This document shows, in pieces, positions 57,271 through 64,000 of a DNA stretch of 64,000 bases (position 1 is its first letter; each line of letters begins with the position of its first letter). The notes below the pieces were generated by a model, which searched no databases, was not told where the DNA came from, and worked only from the letters and a program-made list of their open reading frames with translations. Position numbers and translations under genes: made by a program. The DNA lies in NCBI RefSeq assembly GCF_900169505.1, contig NZ_LT827021.1, forward strand, positions 2,387,400 through 2,451,399. Direction: 5' to 3'. The DNA comes from Arabiibacter massiliensis. Its GTDB lineage: Bacteria > Actinomycetota > Coriobacteriia > Coriobacteriales > Eggerthellaceae.

Positions 57271-57406
57271 TCCAAAGCCGCGCGCCGTAAGGCGCGCCAC
57301 TCTTCTTAAAGCACCGCCTGAGCGATTTGAAAAATTCCGTTCGCGGGTGCCGGGCGGCGCGCTATGATCGGCTTCGTTAGGGGAAGCGAGCCAAAAGGAG
57401 GCCAAC

Positions 57407-57913
57407 ATGACCGAGGCGATTTTCAAGCGCGCGAGCGTACGCAGGTTCACCGACGAGCCGGTGACGGACGACGAGGTGAGGGCGCTGTTGCGCGCGGCCA
57501 TGGCGGCACCGTCGGCGGGCAACCAGCAGCCATGGGAGTTCTACGTGGTGCGCGACGAGGCAACGCGCGTCCGTCTGTCCGAGGCGACGCCCTACGCGAA
57601 GCCGGCCGCCGCGGCACCGTGCGTCATCGCGGCCTGCACGCACACCGCTGAGCTGCACTTCCCGATGTGCGCCCCGCAGGACATGAGCGCGGCGGTGGAG
57701 AATCTCCTGCTTGAGGCCGTGGAGCTGGGCCTTGGTGCCGTGTGGCTGGGCGTCGCGCCGGAACCCGACCGCATTGCCGCCGTGTCCAAGGTGCTCGGCC
57801 TGCCGGAAGGCGTCGAACCGTTCGCCCTCGTCGCCTGCGGCCGTCCGGCTGAAGAGCCCGCGCCGAAGGGCCGCGACCGCTTTGACGAGTCCCGCATCCG
57901 CTGGATAAGCTAG
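57407..57913 (+). CDS. Nitroreductase-family flavoprotein
   Basis: The 168-residue protein has the FMN-binding pattern FKRASVRRFTDEPV (Arg/Ser cluster), AAMAAPSAGNQQPWEFYVV, MSAAVENLLLEAVELGLGAVWLG and FALVACGRPAEEP. It is short, as in the Frm2/NfnB-like subgroup. It reduces nitro compounds or quinones with NAD(P)H; the physiological substrate is unknown. AAAAGGAGG precedes the ATG. Confidence 0.92.
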   Translation: MTEAIFKRASVRRFTDEPVTDDEVRALLRAAMAAPSAGNQQPWEFYVVRDEATRVRLSEATPYAKPAAAAPCVIAACTHTAELHFPMCAPQDMSAAVENLLLEAVELGLGAVWLGVAPEPDRIAAVSKVLGLPEGVEPFALVACGRPAEEPAPKGRDRFDESRIRWIS

Positions 57914-57937
57914 CGGCCAACCCGCGGCATCCCCCAA

Positions 57938-57953
57938 TGTTTCACGTGAAACA
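57938..57953. other. parS site 2 (perfect consensus)
   Basis: TGTTTCACGTGAAACA matches the ParB site at all 16 positions, 25 bases after the nitroreductase stop, within the non-coding region 57914-58602. Confidence 0.88.
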
Positions 57954-58107
57954 TCGGGGATCCGCGCCGCCTGATGCGGATGGCCGCCACCTCGCCGCGG
58001 ACGGTGCGCCTGAGTTGTTGTTCGGCTAGCGTGGCAAAAAGAAACCTTTTTCGGCGACCTTTTGCCACCTCCGCGCAAGCTCGTTTTCAGCTCACTGCTC
58101 GTCAAAA

Positions 58108-58123
58108 TGTTTCACGTGAAACG
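58108..58123. other. parS site 3
   Basis: TGTTTCACGTGAAACG differs at one outer position and lies 155 bases from site 2. A GTGGCAAAA/TTTTGCCAC hairpin (58031-58068) stands between the two sites. Confidence 0.8.
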
Positions 58124-58182
58124 TCGGGTTCTCAGCACGAATGCTCTGATTCGTCTTGTCGCACAATCAGGCACCTCGGGAG

Positions 58183-58377
58183 TGCACGCGAATCGGACCT
58201 GCCTGACACAAAAAACCTCGACGTGAAAGGATTTTGGCGATCATCGCGGGCGTTGGGATTTCGCGACCTGGGAAAACGCCGAGGGCCATTGCTCCGAGGA
58301 GCCGATGACCGCCCCTTTCCGTCTCCGAGCCTTTCACGTAGGGGATTATTGTGTCAGGCGGGCGCGATTCGCGTGCA
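58183..58377. repeat. 195-bp long-palindrome element
   Basis: The 48-base arms at 58183-58230 and 58330-58377 are complementary at 41 of 48 positions (blocks TGCACGCGAATCG, GCCTGACACAA and ACGTGAAAGG are exact), around a 99-base centre without an open frame. The arms' plus-strand and minus-strand translations give a similar peptide, but there are no credible starts. It may be a MITE or a structured RNA gene. Confidence 0.65.
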
Positions 58378-58602
58378 GGTTCTGATGGCCTGCGGTGCCG
58401 AGTGCGCGTGAAACCTGGATTTCTGCCACGATAGGCGGTTTCTCGCGCACTGGACGCTACCGGCACGAGGCGGCCGTCCGCTCGAAACGGTGGCGGATCG
58501 CCAACGGGCGCTCCACGATGCATGCATCCTCGCTGGCAGCTGTCGAAAGCCGCGCTATCGTGGCGGCGCCAACCCAGCTCACGCTGCGAGAAAGGATGCG
58601 CC

Positions 58603-59388
58603 ATGTTCGACGACCTGCGAGGAAAGACCGCCGTGGTCACCGGGAGTTCGAAGGGGCTCGGCGCGGCCATCGCCCGGCGCTTCGGCGCGGAGGGCATGAA
58701 CGTGGTGGCGAACTACCGCACCGATGAGGAGGGCGCCCGCGAGACGGTGCGGGCCGTCGAGGAGGCCGGCGGCGCGGCGGCCGCAGTGCAGGCGGACGTG
58801 AGCAAGGCCGAGTGCGTAGACGCGCTCTTCGACGCAGCGATGTTCTCGTTCGGCGGCGTCGACGTCTGGGTGAACAACGCGGGAATCGAGGTGGGCGCCC
58901 CGTCCGACCAGAAGTCCGTCGAGGAGTGGAAGAAGGTCATCGACGTCAACCTGACCGGGGTCTTTGCCGGCAGCCAGCGCGCTATCCAGCACTTCCTCGA
59001 CTGCGGCATGCCAGGCGCGATCATCAACCTGTCGTCGGCGCATCAGAGCATCCCGTGGCCGCACTTTGCGGACTACGCCGCCAGCAAGGCGGGCGTGGGC
59101 ATGCTCACCAAGACGCTCGCGCTCGAGTACGCCGACCGCGGCATCCGCGTGAACGCCGTCGCGCCCGGTGCGGTGGACACTCCCCTCAATGCGGAGAAGC
59201 TCGCCGACCCTGCTGCGCTCGAATCCACCGTGAAGCTCGTGCCCATGGGCCGCATCGGCGACCCGGAGGACGTGGCAGCCGCCGTGGCCTGGCTCGCCTC
59301 CGATCAGGCGAAGTACGTCACCGGCATCACGCTCTACGTCGACGGCGGCATGACCCTCTACCCCGGTTTCCAACACGGCGACGGGTAG
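58603..59388 (+). CDS. SDR-family oxidoreductase (glucose 1-dehydrogenase-like)
   Basis: The 261-residue protein has the Rossmann motif TGSSKGLGAAIARRFG, a VNNAGIE motif, catalytic Ser in NLSSAHQ, YAASKAG for Tyr/Lys and the C-terminal YVTGITLYVDGGMTLYP. This last phrase is typical of the glucose/mannitol-dehydrogenase subgroup of NAD(P)-dependent SDRs, but the substrate is uncertain. GAGAAAGGATG precedes the ATG. It is convergent with the HgdC-type operon, 22 bases between stops. Confidence 0.91.
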   Translation: MFDDLRGKTAVVTGSSKGLGAAIARRFGAEGMNVVANYRTDEEGARETVRAVEEAGGAAAAVQADVSKAECVDALFDAAMFSFGGVDVWVNNAGIEVGAPSDQKSVEEWKKVIDVNLTGVFAGSQRAIQHFLDCGMPGAIINLSSAHQSIPWPHFADYAASKAGVGMLTKTLALEYADRGIRVNAVAPGAVDTPLNAEKLADPAALESTVKLVPMGRIGDPEDVAAAVAWLASDQAKYVTGITLYVDGGMTLYPGFQHGDG

Positions 59389-59410
59389 GGTGCCTGCGGT
59401 CGCGGCGGCT

Positions 59411-60379
59411 TCACGCCTCGGTCTTCACGGCGCCTTTGTCGCAGCGGTTTCCCCAGGAGTCGATGATCTTGCCGTCGCGGTGCACGCAGATGATCTCGCA
59501 GCGGTTGGCGCATTTCTGGCACTCCACCTCGCGCGTGGCGAACTCGAACGAGCGCAGCGCGTCGAAGTCAAACGCCTCGGCTCCCGCGCGCGGGGCGGCC
59601 TCGGCGGCCAGCAAAGCCACGCCGAACGCGCCCATCAGGTGTCCGTCGGCGTCCACGACGACGGGCATCCCCAGCTCGTCCTCGAAGGCGCGCACCACGC
59701 CGGCATTCTTGCTCACGCCGCCCTGGAACACCACCGGCGCGACGATCTGCTTGCCTTTGCCCACGTTGTTGAGGTAGTTCGTGGCCACCGCGCGGCACAG
59801 GCCCGCGATGATGTCCTCGCGCGCGTAGCCCACCTGGATCTTGTGCACGAGGTCGCTCTCGGCGAACACGGTGCAGCGCGCCGCGATGTTCGCCGGCTTC
59901 TTCGACGTGAGCGCGATGGCGCCGAACTCCTCCACCTCCACGCCCAGCCGATGCGCCTGGCTCGAAAGAAACGCGCCCGTGCCGGCGGCGCACAGCGTGT
60001 TCATGGCGTAGTCCACGGCGATGCCGTTCTCCACGCAGATGATCTTGGAGTCCTGCCCGCCGATCTCCAGGATGGTGCGCACGTCGGGATGCAGGAACGT
60101 CGTGCCCACGGCGTGCGCGGTGATCTCGTTCTTCACCACGGTCGCGCCGCACATCGCACCCACGAGCCGCCGCGCGCTGCCGGTGGTGCCCACGGCGCGC
60201 ACGCATACGGCGTCGCGGTCGATCTGCGCGCCGAGGTCGGCCACCACGCGCCGCGCCGCGTCGGCCGGGTTGCCCTCGGTCCACAGGTACGTGCGCGCGA
60301 CGATGCTCCGATCCGCGTCGATGACCACGCCTTTCGTGGAGATGGAGCCGATGTCTATTCCGAGGTACGCGTCCGTCAC
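59411..60379 (-). CDS. BadF/BadG/HgdC-type ATPase (acyl-CoA dehydratase activase)
   Basis: The 322-residue protein has the ASKHA ATPase motifs GIDIGSISTKGVVID, EIGGQDSK, AAGTGAFLSSQAHRLG, VFQGGVSKNAG, and the cluster-binding CTVFAESD loop, which coordinates the inter-subunit [4Fe-4S] cluster in HgdC. An unusual C-terminal extension carries five cysteines (CQKCANRCEIICVHRDGK...CDKG). ATP hydrolysis in this family drives electrons into 2-hydroxyacyl-CoA dehydratases or benzoyl-CoA reductases. It is the last gene of the operon with 60440-62687. Confidence 0.93.
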   Translation of the reverse strand: MTDAYLGIDIGSISTKGVVIDADRSIVARTYLWTEGNPADAARRVVADLGAQIDRDAVCVRAVGTTGSARRLVGAMCGATVVKNEITAHAVGTTFLHPDVRTILEIGGQDSKIICVENGIAVDYAMNTLCAAGTGAFLSSQAHRLGVEVEEFGAIALTSKKPANIAARCTVFAESDLVHKIQVGYAREDIIAGLCRAVATNYLNNVGKGKQIVAPVVFQGGVSKNAGVVRAFEDELGMPVVVDADGHLMGAFGVALLAAEAAPRAGAEAFDFDALRSFEFATREVECQKCANRCEIICVHRDGKIIDSWGNRCDKGAVKTEA

Positions 60380-60405
60380 AGTCTTCTCTTCCTTTCATTG
60401 GCGGG

Positions 60406-60452
60406 ATCCTTCGACTCCGGCGGCTGGCACCGCCTCCGCTCAGGATGACAAA
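60406..60452. repeat. Dispersed intergenic repeat, short form
   Basis: GGATCCTTCGACTCCGGCGG ... CTCCGCTCAGGATGACAAAC between the activase and the next gene of the operon. Its CTCAGGATGACA end encodes, on the minus strand, the stop of the upstream gene. Confidence 0.83.
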
Positions 60453-61678
60453 CGGTCCTTCTTCATGGACAGCATGTCGTAGAACGCTTCGAGGCGGGTG
60501 TCTAGGCCGGTGTCGCTCGTCTGCGAGTCGTAGCTCAAATACAGCACGGGCATGCGGTAGTCGTGGCTGATGCGCTGCAGCACGGGCATGCAGTCCACCT
60601 CGGGCGTGCAGCCCGACGACTTGAGGTGCACCACGCCGTCGAAGCCCTCCTGCGCGTACTTGAGCGCGGCCGCGATGGTCATGCTCGACGTGGGCCCCAT
60701 GTCGTAGGCGACGTAGTCGGCGATGCCCGCGCGCAGGTTCTTCTCGTTGTAGCGCAGGTTGCGGCTGGTCATGTTCAGCATCCGGTGCACCTCCACGCCC
60801 ATGCCCAGCAGCTTGCGCTCAAGCCCCAGGTTGCTGGCGGGGTCGGCCGCGGTGAAATACTCGCCCACCACGCCCACGCGCAGGGGGCGCTCGGGCCGCA
60901 CGAGCGGCAGGGCGCGCAGCGCGTCGATCCCCCGGCGCTGCGCGGCGGCGATGTCACGCTCGCTCGCAGCCGCGCGCATGTCGGCGAAGTACGCCTCGCG
61001 CGCGCGGTCGAACGAGCCCGGCTCGGCCTCGAACCCGGCGTTGGCCAGGTAGAAGTCGCTCGCCTCGTCCAGGCACTCGATCATCTTGAACACGGCCAGC
61101 ATGCCGCGCACGCCGTGCGGCACCGACAGGTCGGGGTTCACCTTCTTCTTACACGTGGAGATGTACTCGGTCAGCGGCTTGCCGGTGAGCATGGCGAAGT
61201 TCAGCATGTCGAACTCGTAGCCCAGATCGCGCAGGATGGACTGCTGCAGCTCGCCGTAGTATCCCAGCCGGCACGGCCCGGCGAACTGCACGAGCACGTC
61301 GGCCCCCAGCTCGAGCGCCTCGATGTAGTCGCCCAGGATGTGCTTGAACGGCGCGCACACGAAGTCGCTCGAATGGCGCGAGCCCAGCTCGATGGTGCGT
61401 TTCGTGGGCTTCGGCAGCGCGACGAAATCGGCGTCGAGCACCTGCTCCACGAAGAACTTGAACGCGATGTCGTAGTAGCTGTAGCGGAAGAACGCTACCC
61501 GCGTGCGGGCGTGGCGGTCGCGCTTGACCGGGCGCGCGCGGCGCGGCAGCTTGGGCAGCAGCTTGAACGGGCCGCCCTCGCCGCCCAGCACCACGCGCGC
61601 GCCGCGCACCTCGTCGGAGGTGGCGTCGGTGCGCAGGGGGTTCACGCGCTCGCGGTCGCGCGGATTCTCAGGCGCCAT
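60440..61678 (-). CDS. 2-hydroxyacyl-CoA dehydratase-like activase-associated protein (HgdB/COG3581-type)
   Basis: The 412-residue protein has RVAFFRYSYYDIAFKFF, GSRHSSDFVCAPFKHILGDYI, VLVQFAGPCRLGYYGELQQ, RVGVVGEYFTAADPASN, and a C-terminal EGFDGVVHLKSSGCTPEVDCMPVLQ domain. Cysteines in FVCAPF, GPCRLGYY and SGCTPEVDC probably bind a [4Fe-4S] cluster. It corresponds to one part of the large CoA-activase proteins of Clostridia. The last residues LSS and the TGA are encoded by the intergenic repeat. ATG at 61678 overlaps the upstream gene by 11 bases. Confidence 0.85.
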   Translation of the reverse strand: MAPENPRDRERVNPLRTDATSDEVRGARVVLGGEGGPFKLLPKLPRRARPVKRDRHARTRVAFFRYSYYDIAFKFFVEQVLDADFVALPKPTKRTIELGSRHSSDFVCAPFKHILGDYIEALELGADVLVQFAGPCRLGYYGELQQSILRDLGYEFDMLNFAMLTGKPLTEYISTCKKKVNPDLSVPHGVRGMLAVFKMIECLDEASDFYLANAGFEAEPGSFDRAREAYFADMRAAASERDIAAAQRRGIDALRALPLVRPERPLRVGVVGEYFTAADPASNLGLERKLLGMGVEVHRMLNMTSRNLRYNEKNLRAGIADYVAYDMGPTSSMTIAAALKYAQEGFDGVVHLKSSGCTPEVDCMPVLQRISHDYRMPVLYLSYDSQTSDTGLDTRLEAFYDMLSMKKDRLSS

Positions 61679-62687
61679 GGACGTAGCCCCCTTTCTTCTG
61701 GTAGCGCAGGATGTCAACGAAGCTCTCGACGCGCGTCTCCAGGCCGGCGGTGCCGCTCTGCGCGTCGATGGTGAGGTTGAGGATGGGCTTGCCGCGCACG
61801 CAGCGCACGATGGCGTCGTCGGTCATCGAGTCGGGCCCGCACGGGAACGCGCTCACCAGCACGATGCCGTCCACGTGCTCGTGCAAAAGCGTGATGGCCC
61901 CGATGAGCTCGCGGTTCACGATCCATGGCAGCGTGTCGGAGAAGTCGAAGCTGGCCTGCAGCGCGCGCTTGCGATCGGCCTCGTCGGTGAACAGGACGAC
62001 GGCGCCCAGGCCCTCCAGCAGGTCCACCAGCGCGCCGCCCAGGTAGGGGTCGTGCGCGACGTAGGGGTGCGCGGCCAGCAGGATGCCCAGCGGCGCGTCG
62101 CCGGGGCGGCCGGCCGCCGCTTGCCGCTCGTGGGCGAGCGTGGCCAGCACGCGGGCCTGCCGCGTGGCGGCGAAGCGCTCGGCCTGCTCCTGGGCGTGCG
62201 CGGCCTCCTTCCACGCGCGCTTGGCGTCGCGCGGGCCCGCGCCTAGGGAGGCGGCGGCCGCGAGCAGGCCCTCCTTCATGCCCAGCTTCTCGGCCGACTC
62301 GTTCACCAGGCACGACAGCACCGGCAGGCGCTCGTCGGCGAACGTGTTGGCCACGAGGTCGGGCAGCGCCTGGAACTTCGTGCAGAAGCCCTTGCGCAAC
62401 CCCACGTTGGCGATGCTCGGCACGAACACGGCGTCGCACGCGCCCGCCAGTGCGGCCACGTGGCCGAGGTAGATCTTCGAGGCCAGGCAGCACTCGTCGT
62501 TGGACAGCGCGTCGCCCCGCGCCACCGTGCCCTTGTCGGTGGGCGCGCTCAGCACCGTCTCGCGCCCGAGCGCCTCGAAGAACGTCGTCCACAGCGCGCC
62601 GTAGCGGTAGTGCAGAAGCGCGCGCGGCATGCCGATGCGCCGCGCGTCGATGTGCCCGGCTCTCGCGGGAAGCCCTGCCGATCCCAT
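61668..62687 (-). CDS. Acyl-CoA dehydratase activase-related protein (DUF2229-type)
   Basis: The 339-residue protein begins with IGMPRALLHYRYGALWTTFFEALGRETVLSAP, followed by DECCLASKIYLGHVAAL, VFVPSIANVGLRKGFCTKFQALPDLV, a helical middle, and an Asp/Gly-rich C-terminal ILLAAHPYVAHDPYLGGALVDLL with VSAFPCGPDSMTDD. The paired Cys of DECCL and the FPCGPDS Cys are conserved family features. First gene of the three-gene operon; ATG at 62687 follows GGCAGGAGGACGC. Confidence 0.85.
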   Translation of the reverse strand: MGSAGLPARAGHIDARRIGMPRALLHYRYGALWTTFFEALGRETVLSAPTDKGTVARGDALSNDECCLASKIYLGHVAALAGACDAVFVPSIANVGLRKGFCTKFQALPDLVANTFADERLPVLSCLVNESAEKLGMKEGLLAAAASLGAGPRDAKRAWKEAAHAQEQAERFAATRQARVLATLAHERQAAAGRPGDAPLGILLAAHPYVAHDPYLGGALVDLLEGLGAVVLFTDEADRKRALQASFDFSDTLPWIVNRELIGAITLLHEHVDGIVLVSAFPCGPDSMTDDAIVRCVRGKPILNLTIDAQSGTAGLETRVESFVDILRYQKKGGYVHGA

Positions 62688-62984
62688 GCGTCCTCCTGCC
62701 GTTTGTCGCGCGCGTCCTTCCGCATTCCAGCATACCACTGCCCGCGCGCGCAGGTTCGATGCTGCATTGTTTCTCCGCGCGTCCGTCCGCCTGCTGCCGT
62801 GCAGGATAAACACCCTTATGACCTGCTAATATGCAAGATGGAAGCACTTTGGTGCTTTGTTAAAAGAAAGTTGAAAGGGGTCAGTTCTCGGTTGCAAGAG
62901 GGGCAAGAGCGCTAGAATTCCCCCAGATAGGGAAGAGGCCCGCGTCGGGAACGCTAAGGCAGGTTGAGCGCTAAGGCAGGTTCT

Positions 62985-63923
62985 TTGAACATAAAACAGA
63001 TCAAATACTTTGTCTCCGTGTTCGATCACGGCAGCTTGTCGGCTGCGGCAAAGGACCAGTACGTGACGGTGCAAGCCGTGTCCAAAGCCATCGCTGACCT
63101 CGAGCGCGAGCTGAAGAGCGACCTGTTCATCCGCCAGAGCAGAGGCGTGCGCCCCACGCTCTTCGGCAAGAGCTTCTACGCGAAGGCGGAGCCTGTGCTG
63201 CGGATGTTCGCCGACCTCGAGGAGTTCGCGTGCTCGTACCAGGAGTCCGGCTCGCTGACGCTGAAGCTGGCGTTGTGCACGCCGCCGTTCAGCAATCACG
63301 AGCGGGCGCGGGCCAGCATCTCGTCGTTCGTCGGCAAGAACCTCGGCATTGAGACGACGGTCGCGCTCGAAGGATGCGCGCAAGGGGTGGAGCGGCTGCG
63401 TGCAGGCGTGTACGATGCGCTCCTCACGGTGGGGGCGCTCGCCCATCCCGACCTCGATTGCGTGAGCGTCGGCACCATCTCCACCGGCGTCCTCATGGCG
63501 ACGAGCCACCCCCTTGCCTCGCGCACGGCCGTGTCCTTGGAGGACCTCGAGCCGTTCCCGATGGCGGTGGCGAGCGGCTTCGAGTCGTTCGGCGATCCCA
63601 TCCGGGAGAAGCTCCGCGAGCGGGGCGTCGACGTGCGCCAGCTCGACTTCGACCGCAAAAACCTCGACGAGTTCCTGGGCGCCGACGGGGCGGTGTTCGT
63701 CATCGGCATCCCGGCGCTCGGCCGGCTGCATCCGCAAAGCGTCACGCGCCTCGTCGCGTCGGAGGACGCGGTGGCCATCCCTATCTGCCTGGTCAGCCCG
63801 AAGGAGCGTAAATCACACGCATACTGCGTGTTCGAGCGCTGGATAGTCGACGAGCTGCTCGTGCTGGGCGGCAACTCCATCGGGCGTTTGGCCGTGGCAG
63901 CGGTCGGGTCGCCGGCGAAGTGA
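62985..63923 (+). CDS. LysR-family transcriptional regulator divergent from the activase operon
   Basis: The 312-residue protein has an N-terminal LysR HTH (LNIKQIKYFVSVFDHGSLSAAAK...SKAIADLERELKSDLFIRQSRGVRPTLFGKSFY) and a C-terminal effector domain starting near residue 95. The TTG at 62985 puts the start at the usual LysR position; a TTG seven codons earlier has a poorer ribosome site. A 17-bp tandem duplication (units beginning CGCTAAGGCAGGTT at 62952 and 62969) covers the ribosome-site region. It probably senses the substrate of the divergent operon. Confidence 0.92.
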   Translation: MNIKQIKYFVSVFDHGSLSAAAKDQYVTVQAVSKAIADLERELKSDLFIRQSRGVRPTLFGKSFYAKAEPVLRMFADLEEFACSYQESGSLTLKLALCTPPFSNHERARASISSFVGKNLGIETTVALEGCAQGVERLRAGVYDALLTVGALAHPDLDCVSVGTISTGVLMATSHPLASRTAVSLEDLEPFPMAVASGFESFGDPIREKLRERGVDVRQLDFDRKNLDEFLGADGAVFVIGIPALGRLHPQSVTRLVASEDAVAIPICLVSPKERKSHAYCVFERWIVDELLVLGGNSIGRLAVAAVGSPAK

Positions 63924-63954
63924 CTGCGAATAAGCGCCTAAGCTTGGAAACGTA

Positions 63955-63983
63955 AAAAAGCCCGCCGGGATGGCGGGCTTTTT
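63955..63983 (+). terminator. Terminator of the LysR gene
   Basis: AAAAAGCCCGCC pairs with GGCGGGCTTTTT around a GGGAT loop; the arms carry an A and a T run, so it is bidirectional. Confidence 0.9.
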
Positions 63984-64000
63984 CAGAGCGCGGTGCGTTC

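Noticed and set aside
58167..58697. Open frames over the parS region (57974-58411 plus, 58167-58697 minus)
   Set aside because: They share a peptide only because the DNA is palindromic, lack ribosome sites and show no codon bias like neighbours.

Overview
The window is high-GC DNA of an anaerobic, actinobacterial gut-type organism, most likely an Eggerthella/Gordonibacter-like member of the Eggerthellaceae. The clues are Tat-exported flavin and molybdenum oxidoreductases beside Fe-S and multiheme electron carriers, a LuxR regulator with a multi-TM N-terminus, an HgdC/BadF activase cluster, LAxTG-type cell-wall sorting and CIRCE heat-shock control. This assignment rests on gene content; no marker gene for species assignment is present.

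Layout. 1-7.3 kb: an ABC1/UbiB-family kinase without its N-terminus, joined head-to-head at about 141 to a fragment of a minus-strand membrane gene; an SDR; an encapsulin nanocompartment (shell plus encapsulated ferritin) with a perfect Fur-like palindrome upstream; a TVP38 membrane protein; an OmpR/HK two-component system. 7.4-17.4 kb: L,D-transpeptidase, UspA, an ECF sigma/membrane-protein triad with a possible self-promoter, a convergent six-gene ABC exporter/lipoprotein operon, and a tocopherol-cyclase-like protein. 17.5-30.2 kb: cell-wall 5'-nucleotidase, tRNA-Thr, NhaD/ArsB-type permease, polysaccharide deacetylase, a fused MurT-GatD lipid II amidase, an IS3-type insertion sequence, LCP ligase, TraX-like and CPBP membrane proteins. 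30.3-41.6 kb: initiator tRNA, CIRCE-controlled GroEL, Crp-type regulator, MFS transporter, Mo oxidoreductase with Fe-S subunit, YjbQ, Tat-exported fumarate-reductase-like flavoprotein and a membrane LuxR regulator. 41.7-50 kb: sodium symporter, formamidase, APC permease, sugar kinase, SGNH hydrolase and an MFS-CBS fusion. 50-57 kb: Crp-type regulator divergent from a second Mo oxidoreductase operon (Fe-S subunit, catalytic subunit, multiheme cytochrome), then CIRCE-controlled HtpG. 57.4-64 kb: nitroreductase, a non-coding region with two parS sites, an SDR, a three-gene HgdC-type activase operon and a divergent LysR regulator.

How the parts work together. Two respiratory modules and the flavoprotein form an exported reductase repertoire, each next to its own candidate regulator. 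GroEL and HtpG share the HrcA/CIRCE operator. The MurT-GatD, LCP, L,D-transpeptidase and deacetylase genes concern the envelope. Three near-identical ParB sites (one at 32.35 kb, two near 58 kb) suggest that the window lies in the origin-proximal part of the chromosome. A palindromic intergenic repeat of about 125 bp (TGTCATCCTGAGCGGAG ... CTCAGGATGACA) recurs at six loci. It supplies stop codons to two genes and possibly a -35 box to a third.
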